Shown: positions 23,526 through 31,792, counted from the stretch's first letter. The stretch is 64,000 bases of DNA from CAXNKH01 sp049296795 (GCA_049296795.1 JBAQTC010000007.1:62001-126000); one strand, 5' to 3'. Numbers and translations: made by a program. The notes: generated by a model from the letters alone, not told the origin.

Positions 23526-23707
23526 AGTTTTGATGTTTGAAGTTGTGGTACTTCGGAATCGTCAGCCTCCATAATCCGACCTGAGCAATTCTTAAACTGC
23601 TTGTGTGATGCAGATGTCCTTAACGCGTTAATTCGCTATTTTGAGGCAATTGATCTGGAGTACTTCAGCCTTTCAGCGGAGAATTTATGTTCCTTGGCTT
23701 GGCTACG

Positions 23708-23947
23708 TTAGTCGGCAATCAAGAGCACTGAAGCGCAGGATTGATTAGTCTGGCGAGTCGCCCGATCTATAAGCTCTTGCTCAGGCTCGTCGGCATGTCG
23801 ATGCCAAAGCTCGCCGTTTTTCGCCTTCAATGACCGAATCTCGGCTTCTTGGTTACCCGGACTTATAAATCGGATGACGATGGTTATGTCCTCGGCAGAA
23901 GTCCGTTTTTGTTCCAGTTTGGCAACGCGGCTGTCAAGTCTTGACAT
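23708..23947 (-). CDS. Small hypothetical protein
   Basis: 79 residues, charged, no membrane segment: MSRLDSRVAKLEQKRTSAED then ITIVIRFISPGNQEAEIRSL. The N-terminus could form a short coiled coil. Preceded by GGAGAG before ATG 23947, and it overlaps the end of the DUF5681 gene by 14 bases. Small proteins starting MSRLDxRVxxLE are often found beside phage-terminase-like genes, which fits the DUF5681 neighbour. Function unknown. Confidence 0.6.
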   Translation of the reverse strand: MSRLDSRVAKLEQKRTSAEDITIVIRFISPGNQEAEIRSLKAKNGELWHRHADEPEQELIDRATRQTNQSCASVLLIAD

Positions 23948-24356
23948 GATTTCTCTCCAGTTGAGCGACTCGAGCAGCAAGCTCATCAGTCTCCGATACC
24001 CGGGCAAGTGTTCCGAGTGCGCCGATCAGAACAGCGCCTTGACCTGGTGCGATTTCACCAGAGGCCACTGAAGCAAGAATTGCCCTTCCTTGGTCCGTTA
24101 AGGTTCCGTCTGGTAGAGATAGCTCCTGTGGCTGCTCTGAGGCTTTCAGTGGGGCCACAGTGCGCTCCAGCAGCAGCCTGGCTGCCCCGACATCACCGTC
24201 AAGCGCTCGCGCCATCAGAGACTCCAACAGTTCGGGCACGCGCTCTGCAATGGCGGCGCGAATCTGCGCCACTTCGCCCGATCCAGTGGGCCTTCCCTTG
24301 GGGTTACCTGATTGTCCTGGTTGCCAGCCTGAGGCTGGATTCTTAATTTCGTTCAT
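23934..24356 (-). CDS. DUF5681 domain-containing protein
   Basis: 140 residues. The N-terminal GWQPGQSGNPKGRPTGSGEV is the DUF5681 signature, found in phage and mobile-element proteins and sometimes linked to small terminase subunits. The rest is helical, with PELLESLMARALDGDVGAAR and a C-terminal ELAARVAQLERN. It overlaps both neighbours, so it is in the replication operon. Function is not established. Confidence 0.75.
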   Translation of the reverse strand: MNEIKNPASGWQPGQSGNPKGRPTGSGEVAQIRAAIAERVPELLESLMARALDGDVGAARLLLERTVAPLKASEQPQELSLPDGTLTDQGRAILASVASGEIAPGQGAVLIGALGTLARVSETDELAARVAQLERNHVKT

Positions 24357-24744
24357 GCTGTTTCTCCATTGTTAAAACAGGCCTGTCTGAACCACCCGCA
24401 CGTTCTTGAAGTACTTGCTCATCGGCCAGCCTTTCGGCCGCCTCGGTGGTCATACCCTGGCCCGTCAATTTCGCCATCAACCGAATGAAGGTGTCAATCT
24501 CCGTGCCGGTCATCGCCGGACTGTGCGGCCAGCACCAGCGGTCTGGGTCTGTCACATCGTTGGCCGCCTCTTGCCGCAGCGAATTGATCAGTGCGGTCTT
24601 GTTGACGCGGATTAAGACACGCAACTCTGGTGTCAGCGTGCTAGCAGGCGACACTTTCAACGTAAGGTCCGGTGCCAGCACCAGATGTAGACCGGCAGCG
24701 CGGATGGCATCAACGACTTGTTTGCCGAGTTGAGTGGCCATCAA
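24343..24744 (-). CDS. Hypothetical protein of the island replication operon
   Basis: 133 residues, no recognised domain. N-terminus MMATQLGKQVVDAIRAAGLH, with a segment DRWCWPHSPAMTGTEIDTFI typical of small proteins encoded next to RepA-like helicases on mobile elements. Its ATG overlaps the helicase stop (ATGA), and its end overlaps the DUF5681 gene by 14 bases. Likely co-translated with both. Confidence 0.65.
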   Translation of the reverse strand: MMATQLGKQVVDAIRAAGLHLVLAPDLTLKVSPASTLTPELRVLIRVNKTALINSLRQEAANDVTDPDRWCWPHSPAMTGTEIDTFIRLMAKLTGQGMTTEAAERLADEQVLQERAGGSDRPVLTMEKQHERN

Positions 24745-25976
24745 AACACCTCCGCATCTTCGATTTCGTCGCTTGGATTTGACGAAGGGAGCGCCGAAGG
24801 GTGTGAAGGGAGCGCGTCTTTAATAGGTGCACTCTTCGCTCCCTTCGTGCTCTCTTCGGTGAATTCGCGGCCACCTGTCGATCCTGGAAGACGCCAATAC
24901 CAACCCCCAGTCATGCCAGATTTCTGCCGAATTACGCCCACCCGTTTTGCTGCACGCTTGACCTGGTCCTTAGAAAATCCTGCATCGGCCAGTGACTTGA
25001 AAACGTCCTTCGCTGGAGTCCAACAATCTGCCGTAAGTTCCGTCTGCATCATCTCGACCAGTTCATCAGAACTTATGTCATTTTCACTTTCCTCGGTTTC
25101 TGCAAGTAATTCACGCGCCGTTCCGGTTACTGCATCACCCCAGGCGATGTAGCTTGCTTGGATGCCCGGCAGCGGCTCGGTCTGCTCGATGTGGTATTCA
25201 AACCCACCATCATCCGGTCCGTTGTTGGACTTACCACGAGCCAGAATCCGGCAGTCCTCCCCATCCTTGCTCTGGGTCTTTGCCGCCACCATGACAATCC
25301 TGGCCACTGCTGTAAACGCAACGGACCCGATCACACGCTGTGCTGGATCGCTCCCCGCCCCGCCTTTGCTGAAGTGGGTAATGCCCAGCACAGCAGCGTC
25401 TAGGCGGCTTCCTAAGTCAACCAGGGGCTGCAACGACCGTCTCACCTCGGCGTTCTTGTGTGAGTCACCCATCACGACAGATACAACCGGGTCCACCATC
25501 AGCAGCCTGAAGCCACCAATGAGACTCGCTTGCCGTTCTAACGCCGTCATATCCCTGGCCGGATCAAAGGGCTGACTCTCTCCGTTGATATGTGTCCCAC
25601 TCACGAAATAGCACTTGGAGACGTCAGCACCGGCAGCCATCAGTCGCGGCAGCAGGGTATCGGCTGGGTCATCCTCGCCCGACCAAATAAGCACATTACC
25701 CGGTTCACATCGTGACCCGTCTGGCCAGCGTCCACCAATCGTCACAGTTGCAGCCATATTCAGAGCAATCGTGGTTTTTCCCTGGCCAGGAGCACCGGCC
25801 AAAATGTGTAGCTTGCCCTTTGCCAACCATCCCGACCATAACCAGCGCACAGGCAAGGGTGTCAAGTTCGCGCCATTGATCAGGATAACCTCGTTACCCA
25901 TCGATGTGTGTTCCATGGCATCTTGTGCTGCGTCCAACTTGGCTGCCATCAATTCATAGTCGTAGGGATTCTTCAT
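24741..25976 (-). CDS. RepA-like AAA-family ATPase (replicative helicase)
   Basis: 411 residues. RecA/RepA-type fold: Walker A GAPGQGKTT at residues 61-69, the helicase segment VLIWSGEDDPADTLLPRLMA, Walker B with RLLMVDP, and GITHFSKGGAGSDPAQRVIG with the sensor region. Related proteins (COG3598) unwind DNA at replication origins of plasmids and satellite elements. The C-terminal third is a winged-helix-like DUF3987-linker region. It overlaps the CHC2 gene by 4 bases. With that gene it forms a primase-helicase module for replication of the excised island. Confidence 0.88.
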   Translation of the reverse strand: MKNPYDYELMAAKLDAAQDAMEHTSMGNEVILINGANLTPLPVRWLWSGWLAKGKLHILAGAPGQGKTTIALNMAATVTIGGRWPDGSRCEPGNVLIWSGEDDPADTLLPRLMAAGADVSKCYFVSGTHINGESQPFDPARDMTALERQASLIGGFRLLMVDPVVSVVMGDSHKNAEVRRSLQPLVDLGSRLDAAVLGITHFSKGGAGSDPAQRVIGSVAFTAVARIVMVAAKTQSKDGEDCRILARGKSNNGPDDGGFEYHIEQTEPLPGIQASYIAWGDAVTGTARELLAETEESENDISSDELVEMMQTELTADCWTPAKDVFKSLADAGFSKDQVKRAAKRVGVIRQKSGMTGGWYWRLPGSTGGREFTEESTKGAKSAPIKDALPSHPSALPSSNPSDEIEDAEVF

Positions 25977-26437
25977 GGTTGAAACTCCCCTGCGATCCGG
26001 CTTATCCGGCCAGCAGCAGTTATTGCTCGTGCGCGGTCTTCGTTTGTCTGGACAACTCCCCTAGCTAGGTTGCAAGCGGCCACAGCCACGAAGGTGACTT
26101 CAAACGCTATTACCTCAAGCGCTTCGCGTGGTGATAGTGCGGTCGGTTTGTATTGGCGCTGTGGCTTACCATCACTGGTCCAGGCCCTAAGTACCTTAGC
26201 CGCCTCGACAAACTCTAGGCCATGCGCCTGCATGTGATAGGCCAACACATCGCCGCCACCGATCAAGCAGTTCATGCATTTGAATGCACCAGACTTGGTG
26301 TTGACACGCATGCTGTCGGAGCCACCGTGGAATCGGCATTCAGTGGTACGCCAAGGTCCACGGCCAACTAATTTCAATCCAGCTTTGTTTTCGTAGTAGT
26401 CCAGGGCTTCAGGAAGATTATTTCGGTTAAAGCTCAT
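25973..26437 (-). CDS. CHC2 zinc-finger primase-like protein
   Basis: 154 residues. A CHC2-type zinc finger is seen: Cys34 and His37 in ECRFHGG, then Cys54 and Cys57 in FKCMNCLIGGG, followed by DVLAYHMQAHGLEFVEAAKV. It is the DNA-binding part of DnaG-like primases; no TOPRIM domain follows, so it probably works with the adjacent helicase. The rest is helical and of unknown role. It lies between the AlpA-like and helicase genes, a usual order in P4-like elements. Confidence 0.85.
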   Translation of the reverse strand: MSFNRNNLPEALDYYENKAGLKLVGRGPWRTTECRFHGGSDSMRVNTKSGAFKCMNCLIGGGDVLAYHMQAHGLEFVEAAKVLRAWTSDGKPQRQYKPTALSPREALEVIAFEVTFVAVAACNLARGVVQTNEDRARAITAAGRISRIAGEFQP

Positions 26438-26446
26438 GGCAGCCCC

Positions 26447-26758
26447 CTACGCCAGTACCCGCGCCGCCATCCAGGCGCGGACGTCACTTATTCTCCAGCA
26501 AGTCACACGCTCCGACAGCTTTATCGGCTTGGGGAACGTGCCAGCCGCCACCATGCGCCATAAGGTTGGTGCACTAAATGGCAATGGCGCTGGTTGCTCT
26601 GGACGTTTAGGACTCAGGACCAGTTGCGATTCGCGAACGAACGCGCTATTGGGCAGTGCGTCAAAAACTGATTGATGAATGATTGCTGTCAGGGGACTGG
26701 CTGCAAGGGGTTTGGTTTTTTTCGGCTTTTTGTGAATGCCGGATTTTGTTTCAACCAT
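26447..26758 (-). CDS. AlpA-family regulator / excisionase-like protein
   Basis: 103 residues. The C-terminal half is an AlpA-type MerR-like winged HTH: LPFSAPTLWRMVAAGTFPKP, IKLSERVTCWRISDVRAWMA. Such proteins activate integrase genes or act as excisionases in P4-type elements. ATG 26758 is chosen because of GGAG just before it. The N-terminal 45 residues are basic and not conserved. First gene of the island's replication operon. Confidence 0.85.
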   Translation of the reverse strand: MVETKSGIHKKPKKTKPLAASPLTAIIHQSVFDALPNSAFVRESQLVLSPKRPEQPAPLPFSAPTLWRMVAAGTFPKPIKLSERVTCWRISDVRAWMAARVLA

Positions 26759-27213
26759 GACTGTCTCCGTGATTAAGAACAAAAAATGCTCTCAGCACGG
26801 GGCACGCATCAATCAGGCCGCGAAATCCTTTTGACCTTTAGGGGTCAAAAATAAACTTTCACGGCCTCAATTTAAGCGTATACACTTGGCTTTGAATCGT
26901 CTGACAACTTTTCATGGCCTAGTGCCCCTGACCCCTATCGCCTTGCAGGGCTTTAGGGGTTCTTGCATTTGAGCTCTTACTGATACTCAGCGCCCTGTTC
27001 GGATACTGTATGTATCAGCATGCGGTTATTTTAGAAGCCGTGAGATTTTATGTCCAATCAAAATCTGTGGAAAAACTGTGTAAATCTTGTTATTTATCTG
27101 TGTTTTTTCAATTAATTTCATAGTGTTTAACTGAGCGTTAAAAGTCTTCATAATTTGTTGATAACTCAACTACTCCGTGAAGTGTCTCCGACGATTTAAT
27201 GGGTTCAGATTAT
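26759..27213. promoter_or_regulatory. Island control region and possible replication origin
   Basis: 455 bases without a gene between the integrase stop and the AlpA-like start. It holds the inverted repeat TTTTGACC/GGTCAAAA (26829-26836, 26843-26850), recurring AGGGGT motifs in both orientations (near 26840, 26932, 26953), a CTGATAC/GTATCAG pair (26980, 27012), and a very AT-rich stretch at 27020-27165. It must include the promoter of the replication operon; repeated motifs plus AT-rich DNA also fit an origin, which is inference. Confidence 0.5.
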
Positions 27214-28461
27214 TCAATTCCTCGTCTTCAATTGGATTACGTCCGCCCCAATTCGCAGCTTGTCTAGGTAATCGGCCCATGCCTGCATCATTCCCCGGCG
27301 TTGTTCCATGTATTCTGCGCGATCATAGGCACTACCCAACGGCCCGCTCTTGCCATGATCTAGCTGGGCCTCAACCATCGCGTCGGGTATTCCGTGCATA
27401 CGTTCGGCAATCATGGTCCGCGCCATTGCCCGAAAACCGTGAGCAACATGATCGTCATGCCCAAAATCCATCCGGCGCAGTGCTGCATTGATCGTGCCGT
27501 CACTCATTGGCCGCTGGAGTGATCGAGCGCCAGGAAAAACGTAGCGACTACTGCCTGTGAGCGGTTGTAACGCCTTCAGTATGTCAATGGCCTGCTTGGC
27601 CAGTGGCACAAGGTGAGGCCTGCCGTTAATTTTTTCTTGTTTCTTGCCTTTCATGTCAGCCGTAGGAATTGCCAACATAGCCGAACCGAAGTCAATCCAG
27701 GTCCATTCCAGCGACCGAATATTTCCGGGTCTTTGAAAGAAAAGTGCCGATAGCTTTAGGGCTGCAACTGTTGCTGGCTGGCCGGAATAGGCATCTATGG
27801 CCCTGAGAAGTTCACCAACCTTCACTGGGTCCAGAGTGGCCGCATAGTGTTTCGCAACATGGGGTTTAAGTGCACCCTTAAGATCTGGCACTGGGTTTAG
27901 TTCGATCCGTTCAGTCTGCACGGCATATCGGAAAACTTGCCCCGCCATTTGTTGCAGGTCTTGTGCAGTGCTCAAGATACCTTTTGCCTCAACCTTTCGT
28001 AGTGCATCGAGCAGGGCCTTTGCCTTGATCGATGAAATTGGCTTGTGTCCAATCACCGGAAATAGGTAAAGCTCATTCATTCTGATCCACTTGGCAGCGT
28101 GAGATTCGCTCCATCCTTCGGATTTAATTTTATGGAACTCTCGTGCAACCAGTTCATAGGTGCTGGCTGCTGCCATCCTTGAAGCATGGCTGGCTTCTTG
28201 TTTTGCCGTGCTGGGATCAACGCCATGAGCGATCATCTCTTTTGCCTTGTCGCGGCCTTGTCGAGCTTTGGCAAGCGAGACAGCAGGGTAGACACCGAGC
28301 GCAAGCGTCTTTTGCTTGCCATTCAGACGGTAGTTCATGCGCCAATATTTTCCGGGGGCCGTGACGTGTAGATACAGTCCGCCGCCATCGCTGTGCTTGT
28401 CACCGGATGACTTGCCACTGAACTTGGTGCTGTTCTTTATGAAGGTGTCATTGAGTGCCAC
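27214..28461 (-). CDS. P4-type tyrosine integrase
   Basis: 415 residues. N-terminal DUF4102 arm-binding domain (GGGLYLHVTAPGKYWRMNYR, LNGKQKTLALGVYPAVSLA), SAM-like core-binding domain, and catalytic domain with Arg244 in FFQRPGNIRSLEW, the HGFR box (His341, Arg344), LDHG and the tyrosine-bearing AYDRAEYMEQRRGMMQAW. All active-site positions are present. It faces away from the tRNA-Gly gene 197 bases upstream, its likely target, as usual for P4-like integrases. Confidence 0.95.
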   Translation of the reverse strand: MALNDTFIKNSTKFSGKSSGDKHSDGGGLYLHVTAPGKYWRMNYRLNGKQKTLALGVYPAVSLAKARQGRDKAKEMIAHGVDPSTAKQEASHASRMAAASTYELVAREFHKIKSEGWSESHAAKWIRMNELYLFPVIGHKPISSIKAKALLDALRKVEAKGILSTAQDLQQMAGQVFRYAVQTERIELNPVPDLKGALKPHVAKHYAATLDPVKVGELLRAIDAYSGQPATVAALKLSALFFQRPGNIRSLEWTWIDFGSAMLAIPTADMKGKKQEKINGRPHLVPLAKQAIDILKALQPLTGSSRYVFPGARSLQRPMSDGTINAALRRMDFGHDDHVAHGFRAMARTMIAERMHGIPDAMVEAQLDHGKSGPLGSAYDRAEYMEQRRGMMQAWADYLDKLRIGADVIQLKTRN

Positions 28462-28472
28462 GGTGTTGCCTT

Positions 28473-28557
28473 GTTGGTATATCTGTTGGTATTTGGTTTG
28501 TCTGCAATCGTTGATACCAGATAAATACCAACATAACTACCAACGTAATGTTGGTAT
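28473..28557. promoter_or_regulatory. Cluster of ATACCAAC/GTTGGTAT motifs (candidate integrase arm sites)
   Basis: GTTGGTAT at 28473-28480, 28485-28492 and 28550-28557; ATACCAAC at 28525-28532; close variants ATACCAG near 28514 and TACCAAC at 28538-28544. The cluster lies just upstream of the integrase start and next to the tRNA attachment site. The same motif appears at the other island end (18973, 18985). Such sites usually bind the integrase N-domain and may repress its promoter. Confidence 0.6.
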
Positions 28558-28590
28558 GTCATGGTAACCAGTGATGCGGCGTGATGCAAC

Positions 28591-28623
28591 AAAAAACCCG
28601 TTGTCCTCTGGGATCAACGGGTT
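28591..28623 (-). terminator. Rho-independent terminator after tRNA-Gly
   Basis: On the minus strand AACCCGTTG (28623-28615) pairs with CAACGGGTT (28603-28595) around an 11-base loop and is followed by a run of T (28596-28591). It lies 35 bases past the tRNA 3' end and separates tRNA transcription from the integrase gene. Confidence 0.85.
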
Positions 28624-28657
28624 ACGACGCACTTTGTTGTGGTCTGAATTGACATTT

Positions 28658-28731
28658 TGGAGCGGGTGATGGGAATCGAACCCACGCTATTTGCTTGGGA
28701 AGCAAAAGTTCTACCATTGAACTACACCCGC
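28658..28731 (-). tRNA. tRNA-Gly (anticodon CCC)
   Basis: 74 nt with encoded CCA. Acceptor stem GCGGGTG pairs with CACCCGC; D-arm GTTCAATGGTAGAAC; anticodon stem TTTGC/GCAAA with loop TTCCCAA, anticodon CCC at 28697-28699; T-arm GTGGGTTCGATTCCCAT is present. It resembles bacterial glyU. The 3' end is the right attachment site of the island; integration keeps the tRNA whole. Confidence 0.95.
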
Positions 28732-28866
28732 GTGCTGAGAGATTGTAGCGGTAGAAGACGCGTGGTTTGGGGGTAATCGAGCATAGACGAAGCGGCGCTT
28801 TGTGGCATAAATTCAGTCTGTAATTGGCCGTGGCTTGAGCGTTACGGCCGCAAGCTGGAGCTACTT

Positions 28867-30249
28867 TTGGAATTTTCTGAAATAAAAAAACTCATCGTCG
28901 ATCAGCCCCAAAGCAACGAGTTTCAGGTGCATCGGGATCTGTTTCGCGACAAAGACCTGTTTGAACTCGAAATGCGGCATATCTTCGAAGGAAGCTGGGT
29001 CTTTCTGGGGCTTGCTTCCCAAGTGCCGAACCCGCATGACTTTTTGACGACCTGGATTGGACGCCATCCTGTGTTGTTGATGCGCGATGCCGATGGCACG
29101 CTAGGGGCTTTTCTCAATACTTGCCGCCATCGCGGCGCCTTGGTTTGCCATCACATGCAGGGCAATGCCAAATACCATGTGTGCAGCTACCACGGGTGGG
29201 CTTACGACTCTGGCGGTCGAAATGTGAACATCAAGGACAAAAAAGACGGTTGTTATCCAAGCTCTTTTGAAGATGTCGACCACGGACTCAAGCCGGTAGC
29301 GCGCTTTGGCGAGTACCGTGGTTTCCTATTCGCCAGTCTGAACGCTGCAGTCCCTTCACTGGAGGAGCATCTGGGCAGCACCAAGACTTTTCTCGATTTG
29401 ATCGTTGATCAAAGTCCCCAGGGAGTGGAGTTGGTTCCTGGCAGTTCGACCTACACCTACAAAGGCAATTGGAAGTTGCAGATCGAAAATTGTGTCGATG
29501 TCTATCACCTGACTTCGACCCACCCCAGTTTCATGCAAATTGTCGAGCGCAGGAACTCGGGCGAGTCAAAACACAAGCTCAAAGCTTTGAATTTCGACGC
29601 TTATCGCCAACCTGGTGTGGTGCGGGGCAGTTTTACTTTCAAGCATGGCCATGCCGTAGCCTGGGGCGCCAACCCTAAGCCCGAGGTGCGGCCTTTGTTT
29701 GAGCGGGCTGACGAATTGCTTGAGCGGGTCGGTGCGATGCGAACCAAGTGGATGCTCTCCATGCGTAACTTGACGCTCTACCCCAATATGCAAGTGGCGG
29801 AAAACGCTTCCTTGCAGTTGCGCCTGATTCGCCCCCTGGCGGTGGACCGAACCGAGATGAAAATTTATTGTTTGGCGCCGGTCGGTGAGTCGGCGCAGGC
29901 GCGTGAGTACCGGCTGCGCCAGTACGAGGATTTTTTCAATTCAACCGGGCTGGCTACACCGGATGACACTACGGCTTATGAAGACTGCCAAACTGGTTAC
30001 AGCGCCCGCAGCGTGCAGTGGCAACAGGGCTATGAGCGCGGTGCCACCGCAGTCATCCAAGGCGCAGACGAGTTTGCCCAAGAGTTGGGTATCGAGGTCG
30101 AAACCAGCATCTCTGGCCCGTTCAATATCCAGGATGAAACGGTGTTCCGAGCGAGTTACCGCGAATGGTTGCGCTTGATGGAAAACGGCCTTGAGCGTGA
30201 TCAGGCTGGTCAAAGGATCGAATTCCCGTTGAAGAGGGCGGTTCAATGA
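28867..30249 (+). CDS. Aromatic ring-hydroxylating dioxygenase, alpha subunit
   Basis: 460 residues, Rieske non-haem iron oxygenase of the benzoate/anthranilate dioxygenase type. Rieske ligands are Cys86, His88 (CRHRG) and Cys106, His109 (CSYHGW). The mononuclear-iron site has the bridging Asp211 and His214, His219 in DVYHLTSTH; a C-terminal Asp in GPFNIQDETVF likely completes it. No in-frame ATG fits, so TTG 28867 after GGAG at 28856 is taken. The beta subunit gene overlaps its end. No reductase or ferredoxin gene is nearby, so electrons must come from a partner elsewhere. Confidence 0.92.
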   Translation: MEFSEIKKLIVDQPQSNEFQVHRDLFRDKDLFELEMRHIFEGSWVFLGLASQVPNPHDFLTTWIGRHPVLLMRDADGTLGAFLNTCRHRGALVCHHMQGNAKYHVCSYHGWAYDSGGRNVNIKDKKDGCYPSSFEDVDHGLKPVARFGEYRGFLFASLNAAVPSLEEHLGSTKTFLDLIVDQSPQGVELVPGSSTYTYKGNWKLQIENCVDVYHLTSTHPSFMQIVERRNSGESKHKLKALNFDAYRQPGVVRGSFTFKHGHAVAWGANPKPEVRPLFERADELLERVGAMRTKWMLSMRNLTLYPNMQVAENASLQLRLIRPLAVDRTEMKIYCLAPVGESAQAREYRLRQYEDFFNSTGLATPDDTTAYEDCQTGYSARSVQWQQGYERGATAVIQGADEFAQELGIEVETSISGPFNIQDETVFRASYREWLRLMENGLERDQAGQRIEFPLKRAVQ

Positions 30250-30743
30250 AGATCACGCTGGAACAGGCAAGCCAATTGTTGTATCGGGAAGCCCATTACC
30301 TAGATACCCAGCAATGGGACGAATGGCTGGCCCTTTACACGCAAGATGCGGTGTATTGGGCGCCGACCTGGAAATCAGAACACGAAACCACCAGCAATCC
30401 AAAGAGCGAAGTTTCTTTGATTTACTACGACAGTCGCGCCGGGCTGGAGGATCGGGTTTGGCGCGTGCGCTCGGGACGTTCGGTGGCGTCGCGTCCATTG
30501 CCGCGAACCCATCGTGCGGTCAATAACGTCATGCTGGGTGAGCTTGATTCAGACCGTGGCGTTCAAGTTCTGGCCTTGTTGACGGTGAACCAGTACAAGA
30601 CCAAGAATGCCGAAGTCAATACGCTTTTCAGCCGTTGCGAGTATGGTCTGGTGTTGCGGGACGGAGCTGTTAGGATTCAAAGGAAAAAAATAGTGCTGCT
30701 CAACGATTACATGCCCGCCATGCTGGATTTTTATAACCTGTGA
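30246..30743 (+). CDS. Aromatic ring-hydroxylating dioxygenase, beta subunit
   Basis: 165 residues, NTF2-like fold. ASQLLYREAHYLDTQQWDEW, LALYTQDAVYWAPTWKSEHE and SRCEYGLVLRDGAVRIQRKK are conserved in BenB/AntB-type small subunits, which complete the alpha3beta3 oxygenase. The start overlaps the alpha gene by ATGA. The substrate is not fixed by sequence; a Bug receptor gene follows, so the oxygenase may act on the acid that receptor binds. Confidence 0.92.
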   Translation: MKITLEQASQLLYREAHYLDTQQWDEWLALYTQDAVYWAPTWKSEHETTSNPKSEVSLIYYDSRAGLEDRVWRVRSGRSVASRPLPRTHRAVNNVMLGELDSDRGVQVLALLTVNQYKTKNAEVNTLFSRCEYGLVLRDGAVRIQRKKIVLLNDYMPAMLDFYNL

Positions 30744-30814
30744 GGTCACAACAGGCGGCATTTAACTGAAGATCGGGCAAATCAGGTGTGTGTGAATTTA
30801 ACAAGGAGTTACGC

Positions 30815-31792
30815 ATGAGAAGTTCAAAACTGCTGACGCGTCTGTTTGGCCTTGGCTTGGTCGCGCTGGGCGTGGCGAGCGCATGGGCGCAGGACAACTA
30901 CCCCAGCAAGCCGATTCGGATCATCGTGGGTTACAGCGCTGGTGGCGGTAACGACATCATCGCGCGGGTAGTGGCCAGCAAAATGGCCGAGGGCTTGGGT
31001 CAACCCGTCATCATTGAGAACAAGCCCGGAGCGCAATCGATCATTGCGGCTGAGTTGGTGGCCAAAGCCAATCCCGATGGCTACACGATCCTGATGGGCC
31101 CGAGTGGCCCCATGACCATGAACCCGGCGACTTATGCGAAGTTGCCTTATTCCCCGTTGAAGGACTTCGTTCCGATAGGCATGATTTGCCAGTTTCCGCT
31201 GATTCTGGGGGTGGCGGCTTCGTCGCCGTTTAAAACGGTGAAGGATCTGATTGAGTTTGCCAAGGCCAATCCGGCCAAAGCCAACTATGCGGCCAGCGCA
31301 GCCCCGTTTCAGATGGCTTCGGAGTTGTTTAACCAAAAAACCGGATCCAAGTTTGCTTACATCCCGTTCAAAGGCAGTGGCGACTCGGTGGCTGCAGTTT
31401 TGAGTGGACAGGTCACCATGACGATTGCCGACCCCCCTCCGGTGGTCGGACACATCAAAGGCGGCACCATTCGCCCGTTGGCGGTGACTGGAGCCCAGCG
31501 CCACCCTCAGTTTCCTGATGTGCCCACCATGGCCGAGGCCGGTGTTCCAGATCTGGAAATCGGTATCTGGACTGGTTTTGTGGCGCCAGCCGCCACGCCC
31601 ATGCCGATTGTTCGCCGGCTGCAGCAAGAACTCGCCCGTGCCGTTCGCTCACCCGAAGTGCGTGAGCGATTCGCTGCGATGACGCTGGACCCCGTGGGCA
31701 ATACCTCGGAAGAGTTCGGCAAAATAATTGCCGCCGACATCGTGCGCTGGACTGCAGTTGCTAAAGCGGCCAATATACGCGCCGAACAATGA
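30815..31792 (+). CDS. Bug-family tripartite tricarboxylate transporter receptor
   Basis: 325 residues. Signal peptide MRSSKLLTRLFGLGLVALGV ending ASAWAQ; the mature part starts NYPSKPIRIIVGYSAGGGND, with VIIENKPGAQSIIAAELVAK and NYAASAAPFQMASELF as family landmarks. ATG 30815 has AAGGAG 7 bases before it. It follows the dioxygenase subunits by 71 bases and overlaps the next membrane-protein gene (ATGA). Likely binds the aromatic or carboxylic acid used by this cluster. Confidence 0.93.
   Translation: MRSSKLLTRLFGLGLVALGVASAWAQDNYPSKPIRIIVGYSAGGGNDIIARVVASKMAEGLGQPVIIENKPGAQSIIAAELVAKANPDGYTILMGPSGPMTMNPATYAKLPYSPLKDFVPIGMICQFPLILGVAASSPFKTVKDLIEFAKANPAKANYAASAAPFQMASELFNQKTGSKFAYIPFKGSGDSVAAVLSGQVTMTIADPPPVVGHIKGGTIRPLAVTGAQRHPQFPDVPTMAEAGVPDLEIGIWTGFVAPAATPMPIVRRLQQELARAVRSPEVRERFAAMTLDPVGNTSEEFGKIIAADIVRWTAVAKAANIRAEQ

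Larger units (their letters stand above)
18898..28680. mobile_element. Genomic island in tRNA-Gly(CCC), P4-like, ~9.8 kb
   Basis: Bounded by direct repeats of the tRNA-Gly 3' end (18898 and 28658). Contents from the tRNA inward: tyrosine integrase, AT-rich regulatory gap, AlpA-like regulator, CHC2 primase-like and RepA-like AAA helicase genes, two small unknowns with a DUF5681 protein, a six-gene envelope operon and a barstar homolog. All genes run on the minus strand. No conjugation, capsid or terminase-large genes are present, so it resembles a satellite or integrative element that would depend on a helper to move. The borders are read from sequence; mobility is inference. Confidence 0.75.
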
